The translations under genes were made by a program, and so were the position numbers. This document shows positions 26,694 through 35,031 of a stretch of 64,000 bases of DNA, one piece after another (within the stretch, counting starts at the first letter, position 1; every line of letters starts with the position of its first letter). The DNA comes from Brevundimonas aveniformis DSM 17977 (lineage in GTDB: Bacteria; Pseudomonadota; Alphaproteobacteria; Caulobacterales; Caulobacteraceae), in assembly GCF_000428765.1 (NCBI RefSeq), contig NZ_AUAO01000003.1, forward strand, positions 372,001-436,000, in the 5' to 3' direction. A model generated the notes under the pieces. It searched no databases, was not told where the DNA came from, and was given only the letters and a program-made list of their open reading frames with translations.

Positions 26694-27853
26694 CCCCCCA
26701 TTAACTCCCGCCCGATGAGGAACCGCCGGATCTCATTCGTCCCCGCACCGATGTCATAAAGCTTGGCGTCGCGCACCAATCGCTCGACCGGCCATTCCTT
26801 GGTATAGCCGGCGCCGCCCAGGGCCTGGACGGCTTCCAGCGACACCTTCACCGCGTTCTCTGACGCCAGCAGGATCGCCCCGGCCGCGTCATAGCGCGTC
26901 GTCAGGCCTGCATCGCACGCCTTCGCCACCTGATAGACGTAGGCCCGCGCCGAGTTCAGAGCGACGTACATATCCGCCACCTTGCCCTGCATCAGCTGGA
27001 ACGAGCCGATTGCCTTGCCGAACTGCTTGCGGTCGCGCACGTAGGGCAAGACGACATCCAGCGCCCCCTGCATGATGCCCAGAGGGCCACCCGACAGCAC
27101 GGTGCGCTCATAGTCCAGACCAGACATGAGCACGCCCGCGCCGCCACCGACCGGGCCCATGACGTTCTCTTCGGGGACTTCGCAATCCTCAAATACCAGC
27201 TCGGCCGTGTCCGATCCGCGCATCCCCATCTTGTCCAGCTTCTTGGAGACGCTGAACCCCTTCATCCCCTTCTCGATCAGGAAGGTGGTGACCCCGCCAT
27301 TGCCGTCGCCGGTGCGCGCATAGACGACCAGGGTGTCTGCGGTGGGCGAGTTGGTGATCCAGAACTTGGTGCCGTTCAGCACGTAGTGATCGCCCTTCTT
27401 CTCGGCGCGGGTCCGCATCGACATCACGTCAGAACCCGATCCGGCCTCCGACATGGCCAGCGATCCCAAGTGTTCGCCGGAAATCAGCTTGGGGAGGTAC
27501 TTCGCCTTCTGCTCGGGCGTGCCCCAGCGGCGGATCTGATTGACGCAGAGGTTGGAGTGAGCCCCGTAGCTGAGCCCGATCGACGCGGACGCGCGGGACA
27601 CCTCTTCCATGGCGATAACGTGCTCGAGATAACCAAGGCCCAGTCCACCGTATTCTTCTTCGACGGTGATCCCGTGCAGGCCCAGCTCGCCCATCTCGGG
27701 CCACAGGTCGCGGGCGAATTCGTTCTTCTCGTCGATCTCGGCTGCGCGCGGAGCCAAGCGGTCGGCTGCCCAGCGATAGGTCGTGTCTCGAATGGCATCG
27801 GCGGTTTCGCCGAGGCCGAATTCCATGGATTGGGGGGCGTTGGGAATGCTCAT
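26690..27853 (-). CDS. Isovaleryl-CoA dehydrogenase
   Basis: 387-residue acyl-CoA dehydrogenase of leucine breakdown. The FAD/substrate motifs [14 protein letters not shown] and [15 protein letters not shown] are clear. The catalytic base points to the isovaleryl type: a Glu sits in [13 protein letters not shown], the position used by isovaleryl-CoA dehydrogenase, while the place used by medium-chain enzymes reads IGAGTNEI with Ala instead of Glu. This position-swapped base is known for the family. The rest of a leucine-catabolic operon (methylcrotonyl-CoA carboxylase) is not in the window. Confidence 0.93.
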   Translation of the reverse strand: MSIPNAPQSMEFGLGETADAIRDTTYRWAADRLAPRAAEIDEKNEFARDLWPEMGELGLHGITVEEEYGGLGLGYLEHVIAMEEVSRASASIGLSYGAHSNLCVNQIRRWGTPEQKAKYLPKLISGEHLGSLAMSEAGSGSDVMSMRTRAEKKGDHYVLNGTKFWITNSPTADTLVVYARTGDGNGGVTTFLIEKGMKGFSVSKKLDKMGMRGSDTAELVFEDCEVPEENVMGPVGGGAGVLMSGLDYERTVLSGGPLGIMQGALDVVLPYVRDRKQFGKAIGSFQLMQGKVADMYVALNSARAYVYQVAKACDAGLTTRYDAAGAILLASENAVKVSLEAVQALGGAGYTKEWPVERLVRDAKLYDIGAGTNEIRRFLIGRELMGG

Positions 27854-27891
27854 GACGCCGGGTTAGCATTCGCCCGCGTCACACGGAAGCG

Positions 27892-29253
27892 TCACGCCTC
27901 GTCACTGTTCCCAAGCCGCTTGAACAGATTGTAGGCCGCCACCCAGACACAGACGACGCCGATGGCAACCAGCACCCACGAAATCACCGTCTTCTCGTCG
28001 AACGTGCCGACGGGAATCTGTTCCTGTCCGGCCAGTTGGAACCCGGCAATGCCAAAGCCAAAAGCAGCCAGACCGACGATGCCGGTCGCCACATAGGCCC
28101 CGGTATCGCTCCAGCGGCTTGTTGAATCTTCCTCGTCTGCCTCCGGCTCGTAGTAGATGACCGGCTCGCCCATGCCGGTGATGACCGGCTGTTCGCCCTG
28201 TTCAAACAGGGGGGCATCCGCGACCACAGGCGTACCCGCGTCCTCAACCTCAGACCGGGCATCCGGTCGGGCCGGCGGTTCCGGCGGCACTTCGGGCGGA
28301 GGCGTGAGGATCAGGACCGTCGGCGGTTCGTCGATCTGGGCCCCTGCTCCCGGAGGCTCCATCAAGCCGGTTGTTCCGTCGTCTTCGACCTGCCCTACCG
28401 GCTCGACGACTTCAACGACGGCCTCGGATACCGTCTCCTCGGTGGCGGAAACCGAGGGATGGGCCGCGCCTATCGGCGAGAATGGGGTGGCCTGATAGGG
28501 CGCGAAGATGCGGGTGGACAGACTGGCGCTGGATAGCACGGTTGCGTCGGAGGTACCGGGTGCCGTCTCGTCCGGCATCACCGATGGACTATCGACCGGA
28601 TCGGCCGGCGTCGGGGCCGGGGGGTCCAGCTCCGCCTCGGCTTCGACGCCAGCTTCTGATGATGGCTCTCGCGTTTCCGGCGTCGGCTCGCCCGCGCGGG
28701 ACGTCTCAATCGTAAAGGCGACCGGCCGCTGCACCGGCAGCGAGGCGCGGGCAATCGGATCGATCTCGGGGCGGATCAGATCAGACGGCGATTCCCGTCC
28801 TTCTTTCCCCAACAGGAGAGCCTCTTCGGCGGACCGCCGCCGCACTAGCGCGTCCAGAACGACGCGGCGCCCGTCAAATGCACCAGCCCGCCAGATGGCC
28901 ATGGCCAGGGCCGCCTCGGTCATTCGCTCCTGGTTGACGCGCTGGAGCACCTCGGACTGCTGGAAAGACTCGACGCCAACGTTGAAGGCAAAACAGACCA
29001 GAGCATCGAACTGGTTCTGCGAAATATCGGGCACAACGCTGTCGTTGACCGCCGCGACTACGGGGATGAGATCATAGACCAGAAAGGCCTCGGCATCCGC
29101 CTCGGTGATCGTCGCCCCTTCGCGCGCATACTGGGTATGTCCATGTCCCATCGTCCAGCGCCCATCTGGCAGCCGGGCGGCTGTGAGGCGCAGTCCTTCG
29201 AACTCCTTGAGGAGGTCGAGCCCTTCGCGAGACATTTTCAGGCGCGTTTGCAT
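27892..29253 (-). CDS. Phage-type lysozyme (GH24) with long linker and C-terminal membrane helices
   Basis: 453-residue protein. Residues ~5-150 are a GH24 lysozyme domain with the catalytic Glu in LKEFEGLRL and the TMGHGHTQY segment, plus FNVGVESFQQSEVLQRVN. Residues ~160-380 are a Pro-, Glu- and Thr-rich linker, probably disordered. Two hydrophobic segments near residues 387-407 and 423-443 could anchor it. There is no N-terminal signal peptide, so topology is unclear. The ATG at 29253 has AGGA five bases upstream. It is downstream of mgtE on the same strand with a 93-base gap. A chromosomal, anchored muramidase-like protein rather than a prophage endolysin, as no phage genes surround it. 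Confidence 0.85.
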   Translation of the reverse strand: MQTRLKMSREGLDLLKEFEGLRLTAARLPDGRWTMGHGHTQYAREGATITEADAEAFLVYDLIPVVAAVNDSVVPDISQNQFDALVCFAFNVGVESFQQSEVLQRVNQERMTEAALAMAIWRAGAFDGRRVVLDALVRRRSAEEALLLGKEGRESPSDLIRPEIDPIARASLPVQRPVAFTIETSRAGEPTPETREPSSEAGVEAEAELDPPAPTPADPVDSPSVMPDETAPGTSDATVLSSASLSTRIFAPYQATPFSPIGAAHPSVSATEETVSEAVVEVVEPVGQVEDDGTTGLMEPPGAGAQIDEPPTVLILTPPPEVPPEPPARPDARSEVEDAGTPVVADAPLFEQGEQPVITGMGEPVIYYEPEADEEDSTSRWSDTGAYVATGIVGLAAFGFGIAGFQLAGQEQIPVGTFDEKTVISWVLVAIGVVCVWVAAYNLFKRLGNSDEA

Positions 29254-29346
29254 CTCGTTCCTGTGCGGCGTGGTCCATTCCGGGACAAGCTGGCTCGCCC
29301 CGCAAGCGAACCCGCAAGGAACGGGCCGACCGACAGGTCAGAGAAT

Positions 29347-30759
29347 TTAGAGCAGGATCAGGGCCGCAAGGCCCAGGAAGGCCAGAAAACCGATCGTATC
29401 CGTCACCCAACTGACGAAGACGGGGGATGCGACCGCCGGGTCACGACCTAGCCGATCCAGGGCCAGCGGGGCCAAGGTTCCAGCCAGGGCGGCGGCAACC
29501 AGATTGATAATGACCGCCAGGCCAATCACCACGGACAGCATGGGCTCTCGGAACCAGAGCCAGGTCACACCGGACAGGAGAATGGCAATCGCCACGCCGT
29601 TAAACAGACCCACAGCAATCTCACGTCGCAAGATCCGCCAGCCGTTCGCCGCCGAAACCTCGCGCATGGCCAGCGCCCGCACCGAGACGGTCAGGGCCTG
29701 CGTGCCGGCATTACCGCCAATGGACGCCACCACCGGCATCAGCACCGCCAGGGCGACCAGCTGCTCAATCTGGCCCTGAAACAGACCGATGACCGTCGAG
29801 GCGATCAAGGCCGTGCCGAGGTTCACCACCAGCCAGGGAATACGCGAGCGCACCACTTCACCAACATCGGCGTCACGCCCAGCGTCGGTCACACCGGCGA
29901 GGGCCAGCATGTCTTCCTGGTTCTCTTCCTGAATGATGTTGACGATATCATCGACGGTGATCTGGCCGACCAGTCGCCCACCGGCGTCAATCACCGGGGC
30001 CGAGATCAAGTGATACTTCTCGAAGATGTAGGCGACTTCTTCCTGCTCCAGGTCCACCGCAATCTCGGTGATCGGCTCCATCAGATCGCTGAGCTTGACC
30101 TCGCGTTGCGCGCGCAACAGGCCCGAGACGGGAATGGCCCCGACCGGGCGCTGGCCCGGATCAACGACATAGATGTCGAAAAACAGCTCGGGAAGGTCAT
30201 CTCCCTGGCCGCGCATGTGGTCGATGGCGTGACCAACCGTCCAGAACTGTGGCGCGGCCATCACTTCGCGCTGCATCAGACGGCCGGCTGAATCCTCCGC
30301 ATAGCCAAGGGCCGTTTCCAGGCTGGCGCGCTCGGCATCGGGCATGGCCGCCAGCACCGCGCGACGCTGGTCATCCTCCAGGTCTTCGACAATGCCGGTT
30401 GCGTCGTCGGAATCGAGTTCCTGCAGCGCCTCGGCCAGGGTTCTAGGCGCAATGCTCTCCAGCACGTCCTCGCGAACCCCGTCGTCCAGCTCTGGCAACG
30501 TCTCGGCCAGAACGTCCGGCGGCAACCAGGGCACCACCTCATCGCGGTGTTCGGCCGACAGAAAGCCAAGCAGGTCCGCGACATCCGCCGGATGCAGGGC
30601 CGCGACAAGCTCGCGCAACCGCATGCCGTCGCCGCGGTCCGCCGCGTCGACGACCATTTCCACGTATTCAGACGTAAGGGCGTAGTCCTCGCCCAGGGCC
30701 AGATCTTCCAGCATCTGGGTGGCCTCGGCATCGGGCATCTGGGTGGCGGAGCTGTTCAT
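29347..30759 (-). CDS. mgtE: Magnesium transporter MgtE
   Basis: 470-residue Mg2+ channel/transporter. Order: N-terminal MgtE_N superhelix (about 40-150, repeated LHPADVADLL- and LDSDDATGIVEDL-like units), a CBS pair (about 155-285, with YLIS-type KYHLISAPVIDAGGRLVG), a connecting helix, and a C-terminal membrane domain of five helices containing the pore motif VVASIGGNAGTQAL. The start MNSSATQMPD at 30759 was chosen; an extension to 30846 would translate through tRNA-Leu. I found no Mg2+ riboswitch-like structure in the short leader. It follows the tRNA by 57 bases. Confidence 0.95.
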   Translation of the reverse strand: MNSSATQMPDAEATQMLEDLALGEDYALTSEYVEMVVDAADRGDGMRLRELVAALHPADVADLLGFLSAEHRDEVVPWLPPDVLAETLPELDDGVREDVLESIAPRTLAEALQELDSDDATGIVEDLEDDQRRAVLAAMPDAERASLETALGYAEDSAGRLMQREVMAAPQFWTVGHAIDHMRGQGDDLPELFFDIYVVDPGQRPVGAIPVSGLLRAQREVKLSDLMEPITEIAVDLEQEEVAYIFEKYHLISAPVIDAGGRLVGQITVDDIVNIIQEENQEDMLALAGVTDAGRDADVGEVVRSRIPWLVVNLGTALIASTVIGLFQGQIEQLVALAVLMPVVASIGGNAGTQALTVSVRALAMREVSAANGWRILRREIAVGLFNGVAIAILLSGVTWLWFREPMLSVVIGLAVIINLVAAALAGTLAPLALDRLGRDPAVASPVFVSWVTDTIGFLAFLGLAALILL

Positions 30760-30816
30760 GCGCGCCTCCCTCCTTGGGCCGATCAGGCGAACTGTCGCCT
30801 TTTCACCGATTCTCGA

Positions 30817-30903
30817 TGGTGCGGTCGAGAAGACTCGAACTTCCACTCCGGTTAGGGAACAGCGACCTCAACGCTGCGCGTCTACCAATTCCGCCACGAC
30901 CGC
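30817..30903 (-). tRNA. tRNA-Leu (anticodon GAG)
   Basis: On the minus strand, an 87-nt class II tRNA beginning GCGGTCGTGGCGGAATTGG with a D-arm GGTAGACGC, anticodon loop TTGAGGT giving GAG, a long variable arm, T-loop GTTCGAGTC and an encoded 3' CCA. Acceptor stem GCGGTCG pairs with CGACCGC. The length and variable arm fit leucine. Confidence 0.97.
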
Positions 30904-30980
30904 TCGCATCGGAGCGCGGTGGAATAGCGGAGGCGAACGCGATTGGGAAGGGGCACCGCGACAGATTGATCTGGCCATTA

Positions 30981-31008
30981 ATTTCTATATTTCTACGAAT
31001 ATGGAAAT
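30981..31008 (+). promoter_or_regulatory. Candidate ArsR operator overlapping the arsR start
   Basis: Imperfect inverted repeat: ATTTCTATATTTC pairs with GAATATGGAAAT with one gap and one mismatch. It is unusually AT-rich for this genome, covers the arsR ATG at 31001 and contains a TATATT that could be a -10 element. ArsR-family repressors bind such AT-rich dyads at their own promoter. No Shine-Dalgarno sequence is seen before the ATG, so the mRNA may be almost leaderless. Confidence 0.5.
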
Positions 31009-31336
31009 CTTAGAACTCTCCCGCGCGCTCGGGGCCCTGTCCCATCCTGAACGATTGGCGGTGTTTCGGCTGCTGGCCCCAGAAGGACCGTGCGGGATGG
31101 CCGCAGGTGACATCAGTTCAGCCTTGAAAACGCCGCCCAATTCCCTGACCGCGCGTCTCAATCAACTGGTCGACGCCGGCCTCGTCCGACGCCGCCGTGA
31201 AGGTCGCAGCATGATCTACGCCGTCGATCCTACCGGGGTCCGTGCCATGATTCTGGCCCTCACCGACGACTGTTGCCAGGGCCGCGTCGAGCTTTGTGGC
31301 GTCGTCCCGGCCTGCGAGGGTGCGTATGCCAGCTGA
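31001..31336 (+). CDS. arsR: Arsenic-responsive repressor ArsR
   Basis: 111-residue winged-helix repressor of the ArsR/SmtB family that leaves DNA when As(III) binds. It has the LSHPERLAVFRLL helix, the recognition region TPPNSLTARLNQLVDAGLV and the wing RREGRSMIYAVD. The C-terminal DDCCQGRVELC carries three cysteines that would form the arsenite site, the arrangement of the type of ArsR common in alphaproteobacteria. The start at 31001 is set by the family N-terminus; longer in-frame versions run back across tRNA-Leu. It heads arsR-aqpS-arsC, overlapping aqpS by 11 bases. Confidence 0.93.
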   Translation: MEILELSRALGALSHPERLAVFRLLAPEGPCGMAAGDISSALKTPPNSLTARLNQLVDAGLVRRRREGRSMIYAVDPTGVRAMILALTDDCCQGRVELCGVVPACEGAYAS

Positions 31337-32000
31337 GTTGCTCCCTCTCCCTCGCCGGCTCATCGCAGAGGGCGTCGGCACCACGCTGCTGCTGTCCACA
31401 GTGGTCGGCTCAGGAATTATGGCCGAGACGCTGTCAGGCGGGAACGTCGCCCTGGCATTGCTGGCCAACGCCGTGGCGACGGGTTGTATCCTTGTGGTGT
31501 TGATCACCGCCTTGGGCCCGGTGTCAGGCGCGCACTTCAATCCGGCGGTCAGCCTCGCCTTCCTGCTTCGACGCGAGATAAAGCCGGCGCATGCCATTAC
31601 CTACATTGGGGTTCAGATTATCGCGTCCATCATCGGTGTCGTCCTCGCACACTTGATGTTCGACCTGCCTGCGCTGCAGATTTCCACCCACATTCGCACT
31701 GGGCCGGGCCAATGGCTCTCAGAGGGCGTTGCTGCGTTTGGTCTGGTCCTGATCATTCTCGGCGGCCTGGCGGTCGCGCCACGGGCGGTTCCCTGGTTGG
31801 TGGGCCTGTTCATCACCGCCGCCTACTGGTTCACCGCCTCGACCAGTTTCGCCAATCCGGCGGTCACCGTCGCCAGGTCCTTAACTGACACCTTCGCCGG
31901 CATCGCCCCAGCCTCGGCACCGGCCTTCATTATCGCCCAGATCGTTGGAGCGATTTCCGCCGCCTTCGTCGCTGGCATCATCTTCAAGGGTGCAGAATGA
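31326..32000 (+). CDS. aqpS: Aquaglyceroporin, probably an arsenite channel (AqpS-like)
   Basis: 224-residue major intrinsic protein with six membrane helices and both pore motifs, the first as AHFNPAVSLAF and the second as SFANPAVTVARS. The Arg after the second NPA is kept. Lying between arsR and arsC and overlapping both, it matches the arsR-aqpS-arsC order known from Sinorhizobium meliloti, where AqpS lets arsenite made by ArsC leave the cell down its gradient. The start MPAELLPLP at 31326 overlaps arsR by 11 bases; its stop overlaps arsC by four. The arsenite role is from context. Confidence 0.82.
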   Translation: MPAELLPLPRRLIAEGVGTTLLLSTVVGSGIMAETLSGGNVALALLANAVATGCILVVLITALGPVSGAHFNPAVSLAFLLRREIKPAHAITYIGVQIIASIIGVVLAHLMFDLPALQISTHIRTGPGQWLSEGVAAFGLVLIILGGLAVAPRAVPWLVGLFITAAYWFTASTSFANPAVTVARSLTDTFAGIAPASAPAFIIAQIVGAISAAFVAGIIFKGAE

Positions 32001-32413
32001 GTCCCGATCACTTCCCGGTCACGATCTACCACAACCCATCTTGCGGCACCTCGCGCAACACCCTCGCCATGATAGAGGCGGCCGGCTATTCGCCCGAAGT
32101 CATCCTCTATCTCGAGACCGGCTGGACGCACGACGGGCTGAAAGACTTGCTTGCCCGGATGGGCACCGTGCCCTCCGACGTTCTGCGGACGAAAGGCGCG
32201 CCGGCCAAAGCTCTGGGTCTGCTCGGGCCTGACGTCAGTGAAAGCGATGTCCTAGAGGCCATGCTGGCTCACCCGATCCTGGTCAACCGCCCGATCGTCG
32301 CTACGCCGATGGGGGTCGTGCTGGCGCGTCCCTCAGAAAGCGTCCAGGGGGTGCTCGACCGACCAATCGGCACCTTCACCAAGGAGAATAGCGAGATCGT
32401 GCATCTCGCTTAG
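31997..32413 (+). CDS. arsC: Arsenate reductase, glutaredoxin type
   Basis: 138-residue reductase turning arsenate to arsenite with glutathione/glutaredoxin. The catalytic Cys is in IYHNPSCGTSRNTLAMIE, and three arginines of the anion site are present in the segments VLRTKGAP, VNRPIVATPMG and ARPSESVQ. It starts in an ATGA overlap with aqpS. No arsB, acr3 or arsH follows; the next gene is fliN on the opposite strand eight bases away, so the operon ends here. Confidence 0.95.
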   Translation: MSPDHFPVTIYHNPSCGTSRNTLAMIEAAGYSPEVILYLETGWTHDGLKDLLARMGTVPSDVLRTKGAPAKALGLLGPDVSESDVLEAMLAHPILVNRPIVATPMGVVLARPSESVQGVLDRPIGTFTKENSEIVHLA

Positions 32414-32420
32414 TCGCCCG

Positions 32421-32807
32421 TCAGGCCGCGCCGGCCATATAGTCATAAACGTCCGCCGGCCCCGTCACGATGATTGCGATGCGATCATCGGAGATCGAGA
32501 TCTCACCCCGTGCGATCGGGTGATTGTTGGCCAGGATCCAGACCTCGTCCTTCTCCCCGGCATCCAGCGGGATAACCGCGCCGCGCCCCATGCGAAGCAG
32601 TTGCTGCATGGGAATATTGGATCGGCCGAGCACCACCGAGATCTCGACCTTGACGGACGCGACCTGCGGACTGACCTCCCTGGACATTGGGAGTGATTGC
32701 GACACCCGGACCCCTCGAAACGCGACTGAACCCCCAAGATGACCGCTCATGCTTGACGGCGAGTTAAGCCCGGCCTTGCGAGCGACCCGTTGTCGGGCCA
32801 ATTCCAT
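32421..32807 (-). CDS. fliN: Flagellar motor switch protein FliN family
   Basis: 128-residue protein with the C-terminal FliN/FliM (SpoA) domain, including [20 protein letters not shown] and the closing [15 protein letters not shown]. FliN forms the lower C-ring of the flagellar motor. The first ~45 residues are divergent. I chose ATG at 32807 because GGGAGGT lies seven bases upstream; ATG at 32750 would give a 109-residue form closer to typical FliN. No other flagellar gene is in the window, so it is an isolated copy. It is divergent from lipB with only three bases between the start codons. Confidence 0.85.
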   Translation of the reverse strand: MELARQRVARKAGLNSPSSMSGHLGGSVAFRGVRVSQSLPMSREVSPQVASVKVEISVVLGRSNIPMQQLLRMGRGAVIPLDAGEKDEVWILANNHPIARGEISISDDRIAIIVTGPADVYDYMAGAA

Positions 32808-32810
32808 CAG

Positions 32811-33512
32811 ATGACCTCCCAGCCGGATTCCCTCAAGCGCCCTGATACCCTGCCCGTCGGCTGGGCCGTGTCGCCAGGCCAGGTCCCCTACCCAGAGGCT
32901 GTGGCCGCTATGGAGGCGCGCGCCGCCGCCATCGCCCAGGGTGCCGCCGGTGAACTTGTCTGGCTGCTTGAGCACCCGCCGCTCTACTCAGCAGGGGTTT
33001 CTGCCCGACCCGAAGATTTGCTCAGCGCCGGCGACATTCCGGTGTTTGAAACCGGGCGAGGTGGCCAGTTCACCTATCACGGCCCCGGCCAAAGGGTCGC
33101 CTATGTCATGCTTGACCTGAACCAGCGCGGGCGTGACGTGCGCCGGTTCGTCCGCGGGCTCGAGAGCTGGATCGTCGGTGCCTTAACCACGTTCAATGTT
33201 GATTCTGGCCCGCGGGACGGCCGTGTCGGCGTCTGGGTCGAGCGCCGCCATGGCCCCCTGGCCCGCGAAGACAAGATTGCAGCTATTGGTGTCAAGATAC
33301 GGAAATGGGTAAGTTTTCACGGCATCAGCCTGAACGTAGAGCCTGACCTGTCCCATTTCTCCGGGATCGTTCCATGCGGCATTCGCGAACATGGCGTCAC
33401 CAGCCTCGTGGATCTCGGTCGCCCGGTGACGATGGCTGAGGCCGACGCAGCCCTGCGCGCCTCATTTGTTTCGGTGTTCGGGCCGGTCGAACCCAGCGAG
33501 CCGCCGCTCTAG
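32811..33512 (+). CDS. lipB: Octanoyltransferase LipB
   Basis: Transfers octanoate from acyl carrier protein to the lipoyl domains of 2-oxoacid dehydrogenases and GcvH. The 233-residue protein has the signature [40 protein letters not shown] with the catalytic lysine, and the cysteine in [13 protein letters not shown]. The ATG at 32811 lacks a clear Shine-Dalgarno sequence; a TTG at 32790 would add seven residues. The promoter must lie inside fliN, given the three-base gap. Confidence 0.95.
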   Translation: MTSQPDSLKRPDTLPVGWAVSPGQVPYPEAVAAMEARAAAIAQGAAGELVWLLEHPPLYSAGVSARPEDLLSAGDIPVFETGRGGQFTYHGPGQRVAYVMLDLNQRGRDVRRFVRGLESWIVGALTTFNVDSGPRDGRVGVWVERRHGPLAREDKIAAIGVKIRKWVSFHGISLNVEPDLSHFSGIVPCGIREHGVTSLVDLGRPVTMAEADAALRASFVSVFGPVEPSEPPL

Positions 33513-33904
33513 ATCGACGCCCGCATGGGATTGGGGCCGAACCGATTGGCTCCCTGCTCCGAGGACATCAGCCCGAGCTCGACGATCGCCCAGGCAATTA
33601 CGGCCAGCCCGAGGAAATCGAGCAAACCTTCAGGGTGCGGCCAGATCATGATGAAGGCGAACAGGATCACCGCCGTCCACCAGCCGGACCGGCCACGGTC
33701 ATGCAGCCGCTTGGACAGCACACAGGCCCCTGAGAAGAACAGCAGCGGATAGGCGAACACGCCGGTGAAAACATTGTCCCCGAGCGCCGACTGATACAGG
33801 GCCAGCATGACAATCAGGCTGACCGCCGCCAGTAGGAACGGCAGCCGACCAACGCGCCCCGAGGACGAGAAGAACAGCTCGGGCCAGTCAATACGCGTGT
33901 TCAT
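33509..33904 (-). CDS. DUF805 membrane protein
   Basis: 131-residue protein with the DUF805 signature: [14 protein letters not shown] near the N-terminus and the [13 protein letters not shown] segment between helices. Four hydrophobic segments are predicted. The family is widespread and uncharacterised. Its stop overlaps the convergent lipB stop region by four bases. Confidence 0.88.
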   Translation of the reverse strand: MNTRIDWPELFFSSSGRVGRLPFLLAAVSLIVMLALYQSALGDNVFTGVFAYPLLFFSGACVLSKRLHDRGRSGWWTAVILFAFIMIWPHPEGLLDFLGLAVIAWAIVELGLMSSEQGANRFGPNPMRASI

Positions 33905-33946
33905 GCCGCTCCCATAGCCCAGAATCCCAGCGCAGGGCCAGCCACC

Positions 33947-34543
33947 CTAGCCCCGCTCGGCAGCCTGGACGAACCAGTGCCTGACCTGGTGATCGACGTC
34001 GGCGGGCGAGGCTAGTTCGACCACAGCTGTCAGTCGCTCCGACCAGGATTCCCGGCGGGCCGGGGCGGCCAGCCGCCCCGAAGGGTCAGACTCCAGCTTC
34101 AGGCCCAGCAAGGCTTTGCCGCCCTTGATGGGACGGGCCGCCGCAAACTGGACCGACCTGGAGAAGCTCGTAAAGCTCTTGCGCTGGCCGACGACGACAC
34201 CCTCGATGTCGATCGCTATGGCCTCAAGTGCCGCCAGGATGGCTTCGCTGGCCGGGTCCTTCCAAAGCGCAGCCCTCAGGCCGTCGGGATCGTCCCAACC
34301 CGGCGCATCGCCCGGTGCCGCACACGACAGAATATAGGCGGCATGGTTCACCCCGATTCCGTGGGTCGCCTTCAACCAGGCGGCCTGTTTGCCCGGCGTT
34401 GTCTCGGGGCAGGTCTTCAGAATCTCAAGCCACTCCGCCATGAGCTTGCCCGTCTGGGTTGCGAAATTCGCCTGGACGCTCGCGAACCACTTCTTCTGGC
34501 GCTCCGTCATGCCCGCTTGGGCCTTGTCAGCCGCACCGGCCAT
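33947..34543 (-). CDS. DUF4287/DUF5655-like protein
   Basis: 198-residue soluble protein. The N-terminal part (about 15-80) resembles DUF4287 (WLEILKTCPETTPGKQAAWL then HGIGVNHAAYI), and the C-terminal part (about 105-195) resembles DUF5655, with VVVGQRKSFTSFSRSVQFAA and LLGLKLES. The two domains commonly occur together in alphaproteobacteria, sometimes called helix-hairpin-helix-type proteins. No enzyme motif is clear; function unknown. It is divergent from the HIT gene across 39 bases. Confidence 0.78.
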   Translation of the reverse strand: MAGAADKAQAGMTERQKKWFASVQANFATQTGKLMAEWLEILKTCPETTPGKQAAWLKATHGIGVNHAAYILSCAAPGDAPGWDDPDGLRAALWKDPASEAILAALEAIAIDIEGVVVGQRKSFTSFSRSVQFAAARPIKGGKALLGLKLESDPSGRLAAPARRESWSERLTAVVELASPADVDHQVRHWFVQAAERG

Positions 34544-34582
34544 GGGTGTAACCTCCGCGTCTGATCACTGGATGGACCTGAG

Positions 34583-35017
34583 ATGAGCCTGACCGGCCCC
34601 TACGACCCCGACAACATCTTCGCCAAGATCATTCGCGGAGAAATGCCCGCCGTAAAGGTCTATGAGGATGACCGGGTACTGGCCTTCATGGATGTCTTTC
34701 CCCAGGCCGAAGGGCACCTGCTCGTGATCTCCAAGGCATCCCAGGCTCGAAACCTGCTGGAAGCTGAGCCTGAGGTCCTGGAAGACCTGGCTCTGGCCAC
34801 CCAGCGCCTGGCGCGCGCCGCGACAAGGGCCCTCCAGTGCGACGGCATCACAATCTCTCAGTTCAACGGAACGGCTGCCGGCCAGACCGTCTTTCATCTG
34901 CATTTCCATGTCATTCCGCGCTGGGCAGATCGCCCTCTGGCCGGCCACGCCAGTGGCAAAATGGAGGATCCGGTCGTCCTGACGGGCCTGGCTGACAGGA
35001 TCGCAGCGGCGCTCTGA
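34583..35017 (+). CDS. HIT-family nucleotide hydrolase
   Basis: 144-residue histidine-triad protein with the HxHxH motif as HLHFHVIPRW and the N-terminal DNIFAKIIRGEMPAVKVYED characteristic of the HinT/Fhit-related group. Members hydrolyse nucleoside phosphoramidates or aminoacyl adenylates. The substrate is unknown. The start ATG at 34583 immediately precedes the family core. Confidence 0.93.
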   Translation: MSLTGPYDPDNIFAKIIRGEMPAVKVYEDDRVLAFMDVFPQAEGHLLVISKASQARNLLEAEPEVLEDLALATQRLARAATRALQCDGITISQFNGTAAGQTVFHLHFHVIPRWADRPLAGHASGKMEDPVVLTGLADRIAAAL

Positions 35018-35031
35018 GCGCCGCGCACGGC

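Noticed and set aside
30759-30816. Mg2+ riboswitch before mgtE
   Set aside because: The leader between tRNA-Leu and mgtE is only 57 bases and shows no extended folding element; the frame-extended start would overlap the tRNA.
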